Numbered from the stretch's first letter, positions 26,781-36,717 are shown. The stretch is 64,000 nt of DNA from Moraxella osloensis (GCF_009867135.1 NZ_CP047226.1:2170001-2234000), one strand, 5' to 3'. Numbers and translations are program-made. Notes: generated by a model not told the origin, from the letters alone.

Positions 26781-26810
26781 ATTAGGCAAAAATAAATTAG
26801 GCAAAAATAA
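26781..26810. repeat. Two perfect tandem 15-bp repeats upstream of dacB
   Basis: ATTAGGCAAAAATAA is repeated exactly (26781-26795, 26796-26810), 46 bases before the dacB start. It is one of several short arrays in leaders of this window. Confidence 0.8.
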
Positions 26811-27030
26811 GCTGCCACCTTATCGCTTTTTGCCATAAAAATCCACCTGATTTCATAGCAAATGGGCTAAAATTAAGGCATTTAGACAAACAGCCGTAGC
26901 CTTCTGTTGCAATTCTCTACATTTCAATTTTCAGATATTTGCTAAACTGTCGCCTAATTGCCACATTTCAGTCACTGCTATTGCCGTTTTGGGTTTCAAT
27001 CGAGAACGCTGACCACAATTGTTTTGGGTG
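26811..27030. other. Intergenic region between dacB and the lipoprotein gene
   Basis: Part of the 353-base gap between divergent genes, flanked by two small repeat arrays. Promoters for both genes must be here. I see no distinct gene or RNA. Confidence 0.45.
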
Positions 27031-27081
27031 AAAAATTATTTAGATTAAAGCTATTTAGATTAAAAAATTATTTAGGTTAAA
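27031..27081. repeat. Degenerate tandem repeat upstream of the lipoprotein gene
   Basis: Three copies of TATTTAGRTTAAA with variable spacers (unit length about 15-17 bases) end just before the ATG at 27089. The ribosome-binding region would overlap the array. Confidence 0.7.
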
Positions 27082-27088
27082 AAACTCT

Positions 27089-27844
27089 ATGTTAAACAAA
27101 TCTATCGCCACCTCTGCCATGACTATAAGCGCTATGAGTCTTGTGCTAGCGTTATCTGCATGCTCAAAAAAAGATGATAAAGCCACAACCACCACTGCTT
27201 CTGCAACGACCACCACCACGTCAACTTCTACGACTAGTGCACCTGTGCCGGCTTCCCAAGTCACGCTTAGCGCGCCTGCTAGTGCTGCCGTTACCACCAC
27301 CGCTTCGTCAACCACGACAACTGTCACCACGCCAGCGACTGCAGAAAAAACCGCCAACGTTAGCAGCGCCCCTACAGTTGCCGCCAATAATACCGCGGCT
27401 GCGACCCATAATCTTGCCCTAAAAGCGGATTTGACTCAGTTATTTAAAACCTTAAACGAGCTTGACCGCAATACCCAAGCCAAACAAGCAGAAATGGCAA
27501 AAAAAATGCAAAACGCCAAAACACCTGCTGACCAACAAGCTTTCTTTAAAGAAGTGGTGGCACAGTTAGATTTGCAAAAAGCCACGCTCAACAAATTAAA
27601 ATTTAATGACCCCCGTGTTGCACAAACCCGCGATAAAATGGTTGAAAGTATTACCCATAGCCGTGCCGGTACGGCGGCTTTAATCAAAAAACCAACGGCA
27701 ACCCCAGAGACCAATCCAGAAATTGCTAAGTCGATGGAAAAAGCGCAAAAATCCGCTGAAGAAGCCCGTACCATGTTGATGCAATTAACCCAAGAAGCAG
27801 GCATCAAGCCAAAAGGCGCAGACGCCGCGGCTAGCAAAAAATAA
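27089..27844 (+). CDS. Threonine-rich lipoprotein of unknown function
   Basis: A 251-residue lipoprotein. The signal peptide ends in LVLALSAC, with C25 as the lipidation site. Residues 30-105 are a low-complexity Thr/Ser/Ala linker. Residues 110-245 are helical and charged (LKALDLTQLFKTLNELDRN-like and KQAEMAKKMQNAKTPADQQA), possibly coiled coil. No family is recognised. It is followed by a clear terminator. Confidence 0.8.
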   Translation: MLNKSIATSAMTISAMSLVLALSACSKKDDKATTTTASATTTTTSTSTTSAPVPASQVTLSAPASAAVTTTASSTTTTVTTPATAEKTANVSSAPTVAANNTAAATHNLALKADLTQLFKTLNELDRNTQAKQAEMAKKMQNAKTPADQQAFFKEVVAQLDLQKATLNKLKFNDPRVAQTRDKMVESITHSRAGTAALIKKPTATPETNPEIAKSMEKAQKSAEEARTMLMQLTQEAGIKPKGADAAASKK

Positions 27845-27856
27845 AGTCATTTTTAA

Positions 27857-27886
27857 ATAAAAAACTCTCATGATGAGAGTTTTTTT
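27857..27886 (+). terminator. Terminator of the lipoprotein gene
   Basis: AACTCTCA/TGAGAGTT stem followed by T7. The A-run on the other side allows it to serve the convergent exonuclease gene as well. Confidence 0.85.
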
Positions 27887-27919
27887 ATGTCGGTTAGCTT
27901 TTATGACTTCATAAGCTTG

Positions 27920-28567
27920 CTATGACTTCATCAGGTGGGTAAACAACATGGCAGTCATGATGGCGTCATTCAAGGCATTATGGGCAGGTAATCGCGGGAT
28001 TTGGTATTCTTCTAGCAGTTTATTGAGGTGTGGTAATTGCCCAACTTGGCTGGGGTCATGTCGATGCTGATTTTGTTGATACAAGCGACTGACATCGACA
28101 AGTTTATTAGCCAGTTCCACGCCCAAAAACGGTTTGGCAATGGCATTTAAAAACGCCATGTCCATGTCCACACAGAACCCAATTATCGGACGGTTTTTAA
28201 GCATTGGCAATAATTGGGTAAGCATCTCGTCATACGATAAGCCATTGTCAACATCTATCGGTCTTAATCCGTGAATCACAATGGTGTCATGGGTTGGCAT
28301 CACAGGCGGACGACATACCAAGGACAGCGCGCTATCGGTATCAATCACAAACCCGTTACTTTCTTTGCGTACCTGTACTGCACCGACACTTAAAATATAA
28401 TCTTGTTTGGCATTAAGCCCGGTCATTTCTAGGTCTAGGCTCACCCACTCATTGGGGACTTTAGATAGCGGGGTATCAAACAGATAAGCGTACTCAGGCT
28501 TGCTGAGTCGCTGTTTTTGTCGCTCAAGTTTTTGACCGCTAAACAGATTTTTGATGCGATTAAACAT
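27920..28567 (-). CDS. DEDDh 3'-5' exonuclease (DnaQ/epsilon-like)
   Basis: A 215-residue exonuclease of the DNA polymerase III epsilon superfamily. Exo I is D45 and E47 in SLDLEMTGL, Exo II lies in IIGFCVDMDMAFLNA, and Exo III is HNALNDA. It is too short and divergent to be the main DnaQ. It lies 70 bases downstream of a DUF294/CBS regulator, a pairing common in gammaproteobacteria. A tandem repeat fills the gap between them. Confidence 0.85.
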   Translation of the reverse strand: MFNRIKNLFSGQKLERQKQRLSKPEYAYLFDTPLSKVPNEWVSLDLEMTGLNAKQDYILSVGAVQVRKESNGFVIDTDSALSLVCRPPVMPTHDTIVIHGLRPIDVDNGLSYDEMLTQLLPMLKNRPIIGFCVDMDMAFLNAIAKPFLGVELANKLVDVSRLYQQNQHRHDPSQVGQLPHLNKLLEEYQIPRLPAHNALNDAIMTAMLFTHLMKS

Positions 28568-28581
28568 GGCTTTTCTCTAGG

Positions 28582-28653
28582 CAATTAACAATATCTATTC
28601 AATTAACGATATATGCTCAATTAAAAGATATCTTCAATTAAAAAATATCTAGG
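28582..28653. repeat. Four tandem 17-18-bp repeats between the DUF294 gene and the exonuclease gene
   Basis: Units start at 28582, 28600, 28618 and 28635, each CAATTAAVRATATMT-like. The last unit overlaps the end of the DUF294 gene (stop at 28638-28640), and the first ends 15 bases before the exonuclease start. Confidence 0.8.
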
Positions 28654-30530
28654 CGATAATGATGGGTAATGAAGGTTTTAAAATCTTTGACCATCGCCAA
28701 ACATTCTTTTAACAAATCTTTTTCCAGTGCTGATAAGTTATTGGGATTTACCGCTCGCGCTGTTCTATCCTGTGTGGTCAATGCCACATCCAATCGTTTT
28801 GCCATAAAAAAATCCAGTGCTTCTGCCAGATTTTGCGCCATAGTGTCATCTAGTACGCGTTGCTGTGCCAGCTGTTGCAGTCGGCTTCGAGTATTGGTCT
28901 CAGTGATTTGATATTCCAATGACAAGGCTCGCACGCCATGGACAATCGGGAATATCCCTGCTTTTTTTAGGTCAATATCGGTTTCACTGCCACCGACAAA
29001 TTTTTGCCACCAACCACTACTATCGCCAAATTGTAGAATCGGTTTGGCAAAACGGTTGATAAAGTTGCTAGTTGCCACATTTTTCGCGCTGACTTGCCAA
29101 TGTTTTTGCAGCTGCTCAAAGAGCTTAATATCGCCGCAAACAAAATGCGCATCGACTAAGGTCGCAATCCACATCATATCTTCACTACTGCCACTCACGT
29201 ACCATGCCGTGATTTGTTTTTCAAAGGCGGTTGAAGTTTTTCGCCAACGCTCGTTGCTAAGCATAATCTTGCCATCACAATAAGGATAACCCATGTTCGC
29301 CAATGCCTCATTGAACTGCGCGGCATAGCTGGGCAGATTGTCATCTTTAAAACCATTGCGGATAATTAGCGCATTGTCTTGGTCAGTACGCAAGATTTGT
29401 TCACCACGCCCTTCTGAGCCCATCACAAACAGACAGGTATTGTAGAAGGTGATAGCAGGCACAATAAGCTGCCATACCTTGGCGAACACTTGTAAATTCA
29501 AGCTTTGTACCATACGGCTGATAACATGGATTTTGATGCCGCTGGCGTGCTGCTCACGGATAAATTTACCAATCAATTCCACCGCCACTGCAACATCCTC
29601 TAGGCTCTGCGCTTGCTCAATACGCGCAACAATAAGATTGGAATGGTTGGTTAAAAAGCTCAGTAATTCGGTTTGCCCCAAAATCCCAATAATTTGACCT
29701 TGACTGTCAATAATGGGTAAACGGTGGGTACGAGTTTGTAGCATGGTCAGCAAGGCTTCACTCACATCTTGCGATTGATGCACGGTATGGATTTTAAAAT
29801 TGGTAAAGTCCAGCACAGGCGTAGTGGCAAAATCAACTTTTTTCCCAATCGCTCGGCACACATCGGTTTGGGTAAAAATACCGATGCGCTCGACATACGC
29901 TGCGATGGTGGATTTTTCCACGCCTTGTGCGATGAGTTTGTCACGCTCCGCTTCGGTCATTCGCGCTTGAGACTTAACCAAAATATGCTTGATGTCAAAT
30001 TGGTTCATCGCCATTGTGGCATCGTATAAGGTTGCCGTATCATCGACAAAATGCGGCGGTTTAATATGCTGTCCCAAATTGCCAATCGGTTGATATAGCA
30101 TTTTTTGACTTTCACTTTGGGCAAGGCGGGCTTGGTGATGGTTGAGACGGGCAGCGACATCGGCAAACAAGGCATTTTTTAAGGTGGGATTTTGCTCGGT
30201 GATTGCGCTTAGCACTTGCCCATCGATACGGTACATCAGACTTTGCTGCTGGGTGATAAAGTTGAACACGCCGTTTTGCCTGACCTTAGTATCAAACCAA
30301 TCGCCTGCATTTAAGGTAGAAATCAACGCATCGCCTTGTAATTGATGAACAAAGCCTTTAAGGAGAATAAAAAAATCCCCTTGCCATCCAGTGGGTATGG
30401 GCTGCAAGTTGTCCAAATAGACGATTTTACTGTGCTGCTGCAGATAGGTTCGCTGCTGAGCGCTTAGGGTATCAAACGGGGGCTGGTTTAGATATTGTAT
30501 GTCCAAAGTCTGTATCGTTGAGCCACTCAT
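28638..30530 (-). CDS. DUF294 putative nucleotidyltransferase with cNMP-binding and CBS domains
   Basis: A 630-residue cytoplasmic regulator. Order: cyclic-nucleotide-binding-like domain (about 15-130), a CBS pair (about 160-295, including THRLPIIDSQGQIIGILGQTE), the DUF294 nucleotidyltransferase core with MGSEGRGEQ (370-377) and TDQDNAL (383-389), and the DUF294 C-terminal helical domain. The GSxGRxE..TDQD pattern resembles the GlnE/GlnD nucleotidyltransferase fold. Substrate unknown. Probably co-transcribed with the exonuclease. Confidence 0.87.
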   Translation of the reverse strand: MSGSTIQTLDIQYLNQPPFDTLSAQQRTYLQQHSKIVYLDNLQPIPTGWQGDFFILLKGFVHQLQGDALISTLNAGDWFDTKVRQNGVFNFITQQQSLMYRIDGQVLSAITEQNPTLKNALFADVAARLNHHQARLAQSESQKMLYQPIGNLGQHIKPPHFVDDTATLYDATMAMNQFDIKHILVKSQARMTEAERDKLIAQGVEKSTIAAYVERIGIFTQTDVCRAIGKKVDFATTPVLDFTNFKIHTVHQSQDVSEALLTMLQTRTHRLPIIDSQGQIIGILGQTELLSFLTNHSNLIVARIEQAQSLEDVAVAVELIGKFIREQHASGIKIHVISRMVQSLNLQVFAKVWQLIVPAITFYNTCLFVMGSEGRGEQILRTDQDNALIIRNGFKDDNLPSYAAQFNEALANMGYPYCDGKIMLSNERWRKTSTAFEKQITAWYVSGSSEDMMWIATLVDAHFVCGDIKLFEQLQKHWQVSAKNVATSNFINRFAKPILQFGDSSGWWQKFVGGSETDIDLKKAGIFPIVHGVRALSLEYQITETNTRSRLQQLAQQRVLDDTMAQNLAEALDFFMAKRLDVALTTQDRTARAVNPNNLSALEKDLLKECLAMVKDFKTFITHHYRLDIF

Positions 30531-30688
30531 CTCACCATCCTTGTATTGCGGCTAAAAATAAATCTCATGTCCTATGAGTCTTGTTAGATTATAATCAAAG
30601 TTGTCTGAGGCAACAATCGTGTTTCAGCAAATATCGATGGGTCGTGGTGGTATATAATTTACACCCGTCAAACATATCAGTATGGGTA

Positions 30689-30907
30689 ATGGGTAAACAG
30701 ATGAATTATTTAGGTTTTCTTTGTTTGGGCTTAGGGATTTTGACATTGGTCGCGGGTATGCTATGTTTTTTATTATCTAAAGTCAGTAAGGAGCCGCCTG
30801 TCAGGTATAAAACCCAACGCATTGCGATGGTGCTGTTGCCACTGGCGATTGTACTGATTAGTATCGGACTCAAATTTAGTATGAGTGTGGTGAATCCTGA
30901 GGTGTAA
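30689..30907 (+). CDS. Small two-helix membrane protein
   Basis: A 72-residue protein with hydrophobic segments at about 6-28 (LGFLCLGLGILTLVAGMLCF) and 48-64 (MVLLPLAIVLISIGLKF). No family is recognised. ATG 30689 and ATG 30701 are both possible; upstream in-frame codons lack a ribosome-binding site. Confidence 0.6.
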   Translation: MGKQMNYLGFLCLGLGILTLVAGMLCFLLSKVSKEPPVRYKTQRIAMVLLPLAIVLISIGLKFSMSVVNPEV

Positions 30908-31046
30908 ATAACTAGCTTTACTAACTAAGCCTGATAACTAGACCTGACAACTGGTCTTAACCAAAAAATGCAAAATGCCAACATATAACAAAGGTCAGCC
31001 TAATATAAGCTGACCCCTAACCTAAATTAACCTAAATTCAAAAAAA

Positions 31047-33896
31047 TTAAGCGGGCTTGACCGCAACTAGCACACGGATGCTATCAGGAATTAGTGATAA
31101 ATGACCCAGTGCATGTAAGCCCTGTTCTTGCAAACGTTTTAATTGATTGATTTCTGCGTCTCGTACATTCGGATTGATGGATTGCAAATATTGCAGGCGC
31201 TCCACTTCACGCTCATAGCGCTGATTAAATACCTCTTTGGCTTGCTCACTTATCGCAGGTAATTGCTGGTTTGCCAATGCTACTGCTTGCTCATAGCGTA
31301 CTTCGATGATGTCTTTACGCGCTTTGATGACTTGACGCGCTCGGGTTTTATCCAAGCGATGAATATGCGACACAATCATATCAGGGGCAATTTTATCGCT
31401 AAAATCAGTCCCTTGCTGGCTTAAAAATACCCGAATGAGCGGCTTTGGCAAAAATGCGGGTAAATTAAGTAGCTTTGGCGCAATCGCTTCAACACGAAAA
31501 TTGACTTCGACCAATACCAGTCCTTCAGGCATGGCATTACTTTGTAAAGTGGCAACCGTGGTATTACCAAACGTGCCTGCGTTGACCGTTTCAAAGATAC
31601 TTTGCATCAAAGGATGCTCATAAGTCATAAATTCCATGTCTTCGCGTACTAACGCTTGGTCACGCTCAAAGGTCAAGGTCATACCATCTTCAGGGACTGC
31701 CAGTCCTTGCACTTGCACTTCATCACTCGGATGCAGCATCAATGAGCCATCACGCTGTCCACTATATTCCATATTGATGGACGACATAAAGCGTTCAAAC
31801 AAACGTGGCAACATGTGGGTATCATCAAATTCACGCATGGTGTAAGCGATTTTACTGGCGACACGCGGGCGACAAGAATTGTATTCAAGTAATCTGTCAC
31901 GTCCTGCTTGCATGGCTGCTTCTAGTGCGAGGCGCTGGGCTTTGCCTTCTTCAATCAACTGATCTAAAGTAATTTCTTGACCCTCATCTTCGACTTTTTG
32001 CCCTTCAAGCAGCGGTTTTAAATTCACAATAAACTGCTCTTGAACGGTTTGCGCCGTGGGTGAGATTTGGTTAAAAATATTTAGCGCTTCGTTATACCAG
32101 CGGTACATACGTTCAGTTGCCGTGCCTTCGACAAAAGGCACATGAATGGTAATCTCGTTTTGCTGACCAATCCGATCGAGGCGACCAATCCGCTGCTCTA
32201 ATGTGTCAGGATTGGCGGGCAAATCAAACAACACCAAATCACTGGCAAATTGAAAATTACGCCCTTCAGAGCCAATTTCAGAAGCCAACAATACTTGCGC
32301 GCCTTCAATATCGGCAAAATACGCAGCGGCTTGGTCGCGCTCCAGCAGGGTCATTTGCTCAGTAAAAATCGCGGTTTTAATGCCCGCATGCAATCGTAAT
32401 ACCGCCTCTAAACTCTCAACCGTTGCCCCACTGCGCGCAATCAGTAGCACCTTTTGATGTTTTAAGGTGTTTTTAAGCAAATCAACCAGCCAAGGCACCC
32501 GCGGGTCTTGTTCCAGCCAACTGCCATCGGGCTGTAACTCTTCTGGCCATAATTGTTCTCGCAATTTACCTTGCGTGTGATAACTGTCTTGCCAACTTAT
32601 CGGCAGCGGCAGCGGGTACGCCATTGAGCGCCGACCTTTGAAGCCAGAAATAAGCTCAGACACGCTCTCCCGGGTGTTGCGAAATAGCACACGACCAGTA
32701 CCATGACGATCTAACAATTCATTGATGGCGCGCGCACGACCTTGCTCGTCATCACTGATGTCATGACCTAATAACTGGGCTAATGCTGATTTTTGTTTAT
32801 CTGACAGCGATTGGTCACCCAATAACACCTCAGCAATTGCTGCGGTTTGCGCAAAATTTTCTTCTGCATCAATAAAGTCGTCTAAATCATTAAAACGATT
32901 GGGATCTAACAATCGTAACCGCGCAAAATGGCTTTCTAAACCTAACTGCTCAGGAGTTGCTGTGAGCAACAACACACCTGCGGTTTGTTCGGCCAAATCT
33001 TCAACCAAATCGTATTTGTCATTGCCGCCCTGCTCACTGTCCCAATGCAAATGGTGCGCTTCATCCACAACCAGCAAATCAAACCCCGATTCCAAGGCTT
33101 TTTCATGCAAATCTTCATGGTCGAGTAGCAAATCAATACTGGCAATAATCAACTGCTCAGTCGTAAAAGGATTTTGCTCAGGGTCATGCTCTGCAATCGC
33201 TGCGGTTCTGACCAAATCAAAAATCGCAAACTCAAGATTGAAACGACGACGCATTTCAATCATCCATTGGTACTGCAAACTATCAGGTACCAAAATCAAA
33301 ATACGCTCAGATTTGCCGGTGATTAATTGCTGATGAATAATCAGACCCGCTTCAATCGTCTTGCCAAGCCCTACTTCATCAGCAAGCAGCACGCGCGGTG
33401 CGATACGTTTACCGACTTCATGGGCGATATACAGCTGGTGCTCAATGATATCGACACGTGCACCCATCAAGCCTCTTAGTGGATGAGACGCCAAATAGGC
33501 TTGGGTACGCAGTAGCTCTTGGCGCAGTTCGTACCAATCATTTTGGTGAATACGACTGGCGAGCAAGCGTTCAAGGGGTTTTGCCAAATTAATATTAGCC
33601 GCAAGGCGGGTTTCCATAATCGCACGGTCATGACCTTCAACCGAGTATTTATAGACGCCGTTGGTCTCTTCAAAATCGCTGACCACATACGATGCGCCAT
33701 CTTGGTCGTGTATGGTATCCCCTGCTTTGAAGGTCATACGCGACAAAGGCGCCGATGTCTTGGCATACACACGCGTTTCTTCACTTTGCGGGAACAAAAT
33801 ATGCACGCAGCGTTCATCAACGAGCACGACGACGCCCAGCCCCAATTCATTCTCTGTATCCGACAGATAACGTTGTCCAATCGCAAAATCAGTCAT
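31047..33896 (-). CDS. rapA: RNA polymerase-associated helicase-like protein RapA
   Basis: A 949-residue Swi2/Snf2 ATPase that recycles stalled or post-termination RNA polymerase. The N-terminal Tudor-like region (FAIGQRYLSDTENELGLG) precedes Walker A ADEVGLGKTIEAG, the DEAHH box (LLVVDEAHHLHWDS) and the helicase C motifs EIGSEGRNFQFAS and QRIGRLDRIGQ. The C-terminal RapA domain follows. I chose ATG 33896 by comparison with the family N-terminus (MPFTLGQRW-like); a TTG at 33917 would add seven residues. Confidence 0.95.
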   Translation of the reverse strand: MTDFAIGQRYLSDTENELGLGVVVLVDERCVHILFPQSEETRVYAKTSAPLSRMTFKAGDTIHDQDGASYVVSDFEETNGVYKYSVEGHDRAIMETRLAANINLAKPLERLLASRIHQNDWYELRQELLRTQAYLASHPLRGLMGARVDIIEHQLYIAHEVGKRIAPRVLLADEVGLGKTIEAGLIIHQQLITGKSERILILVPDSLQYQWMIEMRRRFNLEFAIFDLVRTAAIAEHDPEQNPFTTEQLIIASIDLLLDHEDLHEKALESGFDLLVVDEAHHLHWDSEQGGNDKYDLVEDLAEQTAGVLLLTATPEQLGLESHFARLRLLDPNRFNDLDDFIDAEENFAQTAAIAEVLLGDQSLSDKQKSALAQLLGHDISDDEQGRARAINELLDRHGTGRVLFRNTRESVSELISGFKGRRSMAYPLPLPISWQDSYHTQGKLREQLWPEELQPDGSWLEQDPRVPWLVDLLKNTLKHQKVLLIARSGATVESLEAVLRLHAGIKTAIFTEQMTLLERDQAAAYFADIEGAQVLLASEIGSEGRNFQFASDLVLFDLPANPDTLEQRIGRLDRIGQQNEITIHVPFVEGTATERMYRWYNEALNIFNQISPTAQTVQEQFIVNLKPLLEGQKVEDEGQEITLDQLIEEGKAQRLALEAAMQAGRDRLLEYNSCRPRVASKIAYTMREFDDTHMLPRLFERFMSSINMEYSGQRDGSLMLHPSDEVQVQGLAVPEDGMTLTFERDQALVREDMEFMTYEHPLMQSIFETVNAGTFGNTTVATLQSNAMPEGLVLVEVNFRVEAIAPKLLNLPAFLPKPLIRVFLSQQGTDFSDKIAPDMIVSHIHRLDKTRARQVIKARKDIIEVRYEQAVALANQQLPAISEQAKEVFNQRYEREVERLQYLQSINPNVRDAEINQLKRLQEQGLHALGHLSLIPDSIRVLVAVKPA

Positions 33897-34008
33897 ACCG
33901 CTTAACCATGCTTCCAAATGAGAAATTTAAATGATGAAAAGTAAAACTGTTTATGATAGCAAAAATTACATTTTCAAGTGAATGATTTTGTTGATAGCTG
34001 CTGTTTAC

Positions 34009-34821
34009 TCATTCATCATTTGCTATCAACGGACTGACGACTGGCATAGCTTCGTTCATGAGCGCTTGTGTGAGCATCTCGATATTATACACCGCATGAC
34101 CTTTTACCGTATTTTCAAAGTAAATATACAAAGTATCAAAATTGGCTTGTTGATTGGCAATCGTCTTTGCCCAAGCTTGCATTTCTGCATCCCTGTATCG
34201 ATAATCATGCCGCTCAGCAGCCGAATGGGCATCCCACCAGTCTAAGTTTTGTCCATGCATGCGTAAATAACCCATGCGGCTAGTAAACAACAGCCGACTG
34301 GGCGGTAAACCCTGAATATTTGGATAGTCCACACTACACCAAATCAAATTTTGCTGCTGAAAACTGGCATAAACTTGCGGGATATGCCAGCTTTGGTGGC
34401 GAAATTCTATCGCCAATGGTAACCCATCAAACCAACTGGTTAAGGTCGCCAAATACTGACGATGCGCCACCGTTCTATCAAAACCATGCGGAAATTGAAT
34501 CAATAACGCAGCCAAGCAATCTGCCGTCAAGATAGGTTCAATCGCCTGCAAAAAAGCCTGCGCGGTCTCTGCGGTAGCAGTTAATCGGTGGGTAAAATCT
34601 TGGTGAATCTTAATCGAAAATTTTAGCTTTCCGTTGGATTTTTTCAGCATACCTTCATACGCTTTTCGACCTAAAGGCGCATAGAAGCTACTATTGATTT
34701 CAACAGTGGCATAATGACGACTATACTCGGTTAAAAATTCGGTTTTTTTGGTGTCAGCAGGATATAGGATTCCCAAAAAATCCGTATCACTGTATCCCCC
34801 TGTTCCGATATAGATGCTCAT
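34009..34821 (-). CDS. DUF72 (YecE-like) family protein
   Basis: A 270-residue protein with the DUF72 pattern: IYIGTGGYSDTDF at the start, FSIKIHQDFTHR, LIQFPHGFDRT, LAIEFRHQSW and YLRMHGQN. The family has a TIM-barrel-like fold of unproven function. The gene lies between dgkA and rapA on the same strand. Confidence 0.85.
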   Translation of the reverse strand: MSIYIGTGGYSDTDFLGILYPADTKKTEFLTEYSRHYATVEINSSFYAPLGRKAYEGMLKKSNGKLKFSIKIHQDFTHRLTATAETAQAFLQAIEPILTADCLAALLIQFPHGFDRTVAHRQYLATLTSWFDGLPLAIEFRHQSWHIPQVYASFQQQNLIWCSVDYPNIQGLPPSRLLFTSRMGYLRMHGQNLDWWDAHSAAERHDYRYRDAEMQAWAKTIANQQANFDTLYIYFENTVKGHAVYNIEMLTQALMNEAMPVVSPLIANDE

Positions 34822-34864
34822 AGAAAATTGGTTCTACTCAATTGCAAAATTAGCCCATCATTGA

Positions 34865-35308
34865 TTAATAGAAATTAACAAAAGTCGTATATAACGCCAT
34901 CATCCATAACAAAAACAGCATCGTCAAGGCTAACAGCTGCGCTGCAGAACCCACATCTTTACCAATCTTTGCCAACGGGTGACGTTCTGTCGATGTATGG
35001 TCAATCGACGCTTCAATACCGGTATTAAACAATTCAACGATGAGAGAAAAAAACGATGAAAACACCAGTATCATTTTAATCGGCATCATAAAAGGTAAAA
35101 AAATCAGCGCAATTAATAAAATGCTATTGAGCCATGCAACCTGTCGAAAAGCCGCTTCATTTTGATATGCCGCAACCAAACCATCTTTTGAGTAACCTGC
35201 GGCATTGATGATGCGTTTGAGACCCGTTTTGCCTTTAGTCTGCGCGGCATACCCTTGTAAATGGCTAGCAAATTTATCAGAGCGCTGATTTGAACTAGGT
35301 GATGTCAT
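34865..35308 (-). CDS. dgkA: Diacylglycerol kinase
   Basis: A 147-residue inner-membrane enzyme that phosphorylates diacylglycerol for recycling into phospholipids. Three hydrophobic helices and the family motif EASIDHTSTERHPLAKIGKD followed by VGSAAQL identify it. The N-terminus has about 25 extra polar residues compared with E. coli DgkA. Confidence 0.9.
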   Translation of the reverse strand: MTSPSSNQRSDKFASHLQGYAAQTKGKTGLKRIINAAGYSKDGLVAAYQNEAAFRQVAWLNSILLIALIFLPFMMPIKMILVFSSFFSLIVELFNTGIEASIDHTSTERHPLAKIGKDVGSAAQLLALTMLFLLWMMALYTTFVNFY

Positions 35309-35570
35309 GGTGGTAATGGGTTTTAAAAAATTTCCTCATTCTACCATAGATTAATCCTAGAATTTTCACAATATCTACTGCCGCGAGCATTGATACCTCT
35401 TGATAAACAAGCTTTGAATCATGCGAATTTAAGTGCAAATAAAATCTATAAATATTGATTGCCATTTTACTGATAATGGCATAAATTCTAAGCCTTCTAC
35501 TATTTTTTGTAGCAATCACTCCACCTTGCAATTTTTAGTTAGTGTTGTCACCTTATTTGATGAAAAATCT

Positions 35571-36356
35571 ATGATGAAATTACGCGCCACTTGCCAACTC
35601 GATTATCACTTTTCCCAGCCAACCCCTGCAGTGTTCCTACTACGACCGCAATCAGGGTTAGCACAGCAGATCATTCAAGAAGAATGGCAAGTCACGCCAC
35701 TCCTAGCAGTTACAAGCTATAACGACAACTTTGGTAACTTATGTGACAGGGTTTTATTTCCGATGGGTGATTACCAAGTTAGCCTAACAGTTGAGCTATA
35801 TACTAGCGAACGGATAGATGTCGCACCCGGTATGCCAAAAACACCGATTGAGCAGCTGCCTTCAGATACGATGGTATATCTGTTACCCAGTCGCTATTGT
35901 CTGCCAGAATTTCTACTTCAAGAAGCCCAAATGATAACCCAAGATTTTGCCGAAGGTTATGACAAAGCGGCAGCAATTTGCGCCTATATTCACCAAAATT
36001 TTACTTACCAATATGGTAGCAGTACAGCAGACACCACAGCACTAGAGACGTGGCAACATAAAAAAGGCGTCTGTCGTGATTTTGCCCATTTAGGTATTAG
36101 CCTGTCACGAGCATTAGATATGCCGGCTCGGATGGTAGTTGGGTACTTATATCAACTTGACCCAATGGACTTACATGCATGGTATGAGGTTTTTATTGGC
36201 GACCGGTGGTACACATTTGACGCCACGCAATCAGCGCCTAAAGGCGGTCGGGTGATCTTAGGTTATGGAAGGGATGCTGCGGATGTTGCTTTTGCGACTT
36301 TTTTCGCACCATTTGAATTAAAAGATATGAAAGTTAACGTAGAAAAAATCGACTGA
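35571..36356 (+). CDS. Transglutaminase-like cysteine protease family protein
   Basis: A 261-residue protein with the transglutaminase fold triad: C168 in GVCRDFAH, H202 in DLHAWYEVF and D217 in TFDATQ. The N-terminal half is a beta-rich domain found in this group. No signal peptide, so cytoplasmic. ATG 35571 (two ATGs in a row) is better than 35433, whose upstream sequence lacks similarity to the family. It converges with the rRNA operon. Confidence 0.85.
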   Translation: MMKLRATCQLDYHFSQPTPAVFLLRPQSGLAQQIIQEEWQVTPLLAVTSYNDNFGNLCDRVLFPMGDYQVSLTVELYTSERIDVAPGMPKTPIEQLPSDTMVYLLPSRYCLPEFLLQEAQMITQDFAEGYDKAAAICAYIHQNFTYQYGSSTADTTALETWQHKKGVCRDFAHLGISLSRALDMPARMVVGYLYQLDPMDLHAWYEVFIGDRWYTFDATQSAPKGGRVILGYGRDAADVAFATFFAPFELKDMKVNVEKID

Positions 36357-36459
36357 TTTGAGGGTAGATGTTTAAGGTGGAAGCTTTCATTAGAATGCTT
36401 TCACCCCAATTTTTTAATTACCAATATTCATAGCTTAGATTGTTGCTAAACTACAATAC

Positions 36460-36497
36460 AAAAAAACACCCCCTTACTGTTGTAAGGGGGTGTTTTG
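36460..36497 (-). terminator. Terminator of the rRNA operon
   Basis: A perfect ACACCCCCTTAC/GTAAGGGGGTGT stem followed by a T-run on the minus strand, directly behind 5S. Confidence 0.9.
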
Positions 36498-36505
36498 GGA
36501 TAGGG

Positions 36506-36620
36506 AGCTGACGATGACCTACTCTCACATGGGCGAACCACACTACCATTGGCGCATTGGAGTTTCACTTCTGAGTTCGGGAAGGGATCAGGTGGGACCT
36601 CCAAGCTATTATCGTCAGCA
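36506..36620 (-). rRNA. rrf: 5S ribosomal RNA
   Basis: About 115 nt. The ends TGCTGACGATAATAG and CATCGTCAGC pair, and the conserved loop region (CCCGAACTCAGAAGTGAAAC) is present. Ends are approximate. Confidence 0.93.
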
Positions 36621-36717
36621 AAGGGGGATAGAGAAATGAGTTGTTTTAGAAGTAAAGTATCAGCTATATCAAGCGAGGTGATAATCGTTATTACCTACAA
36701 AGCCATTTAGGCGTTGT

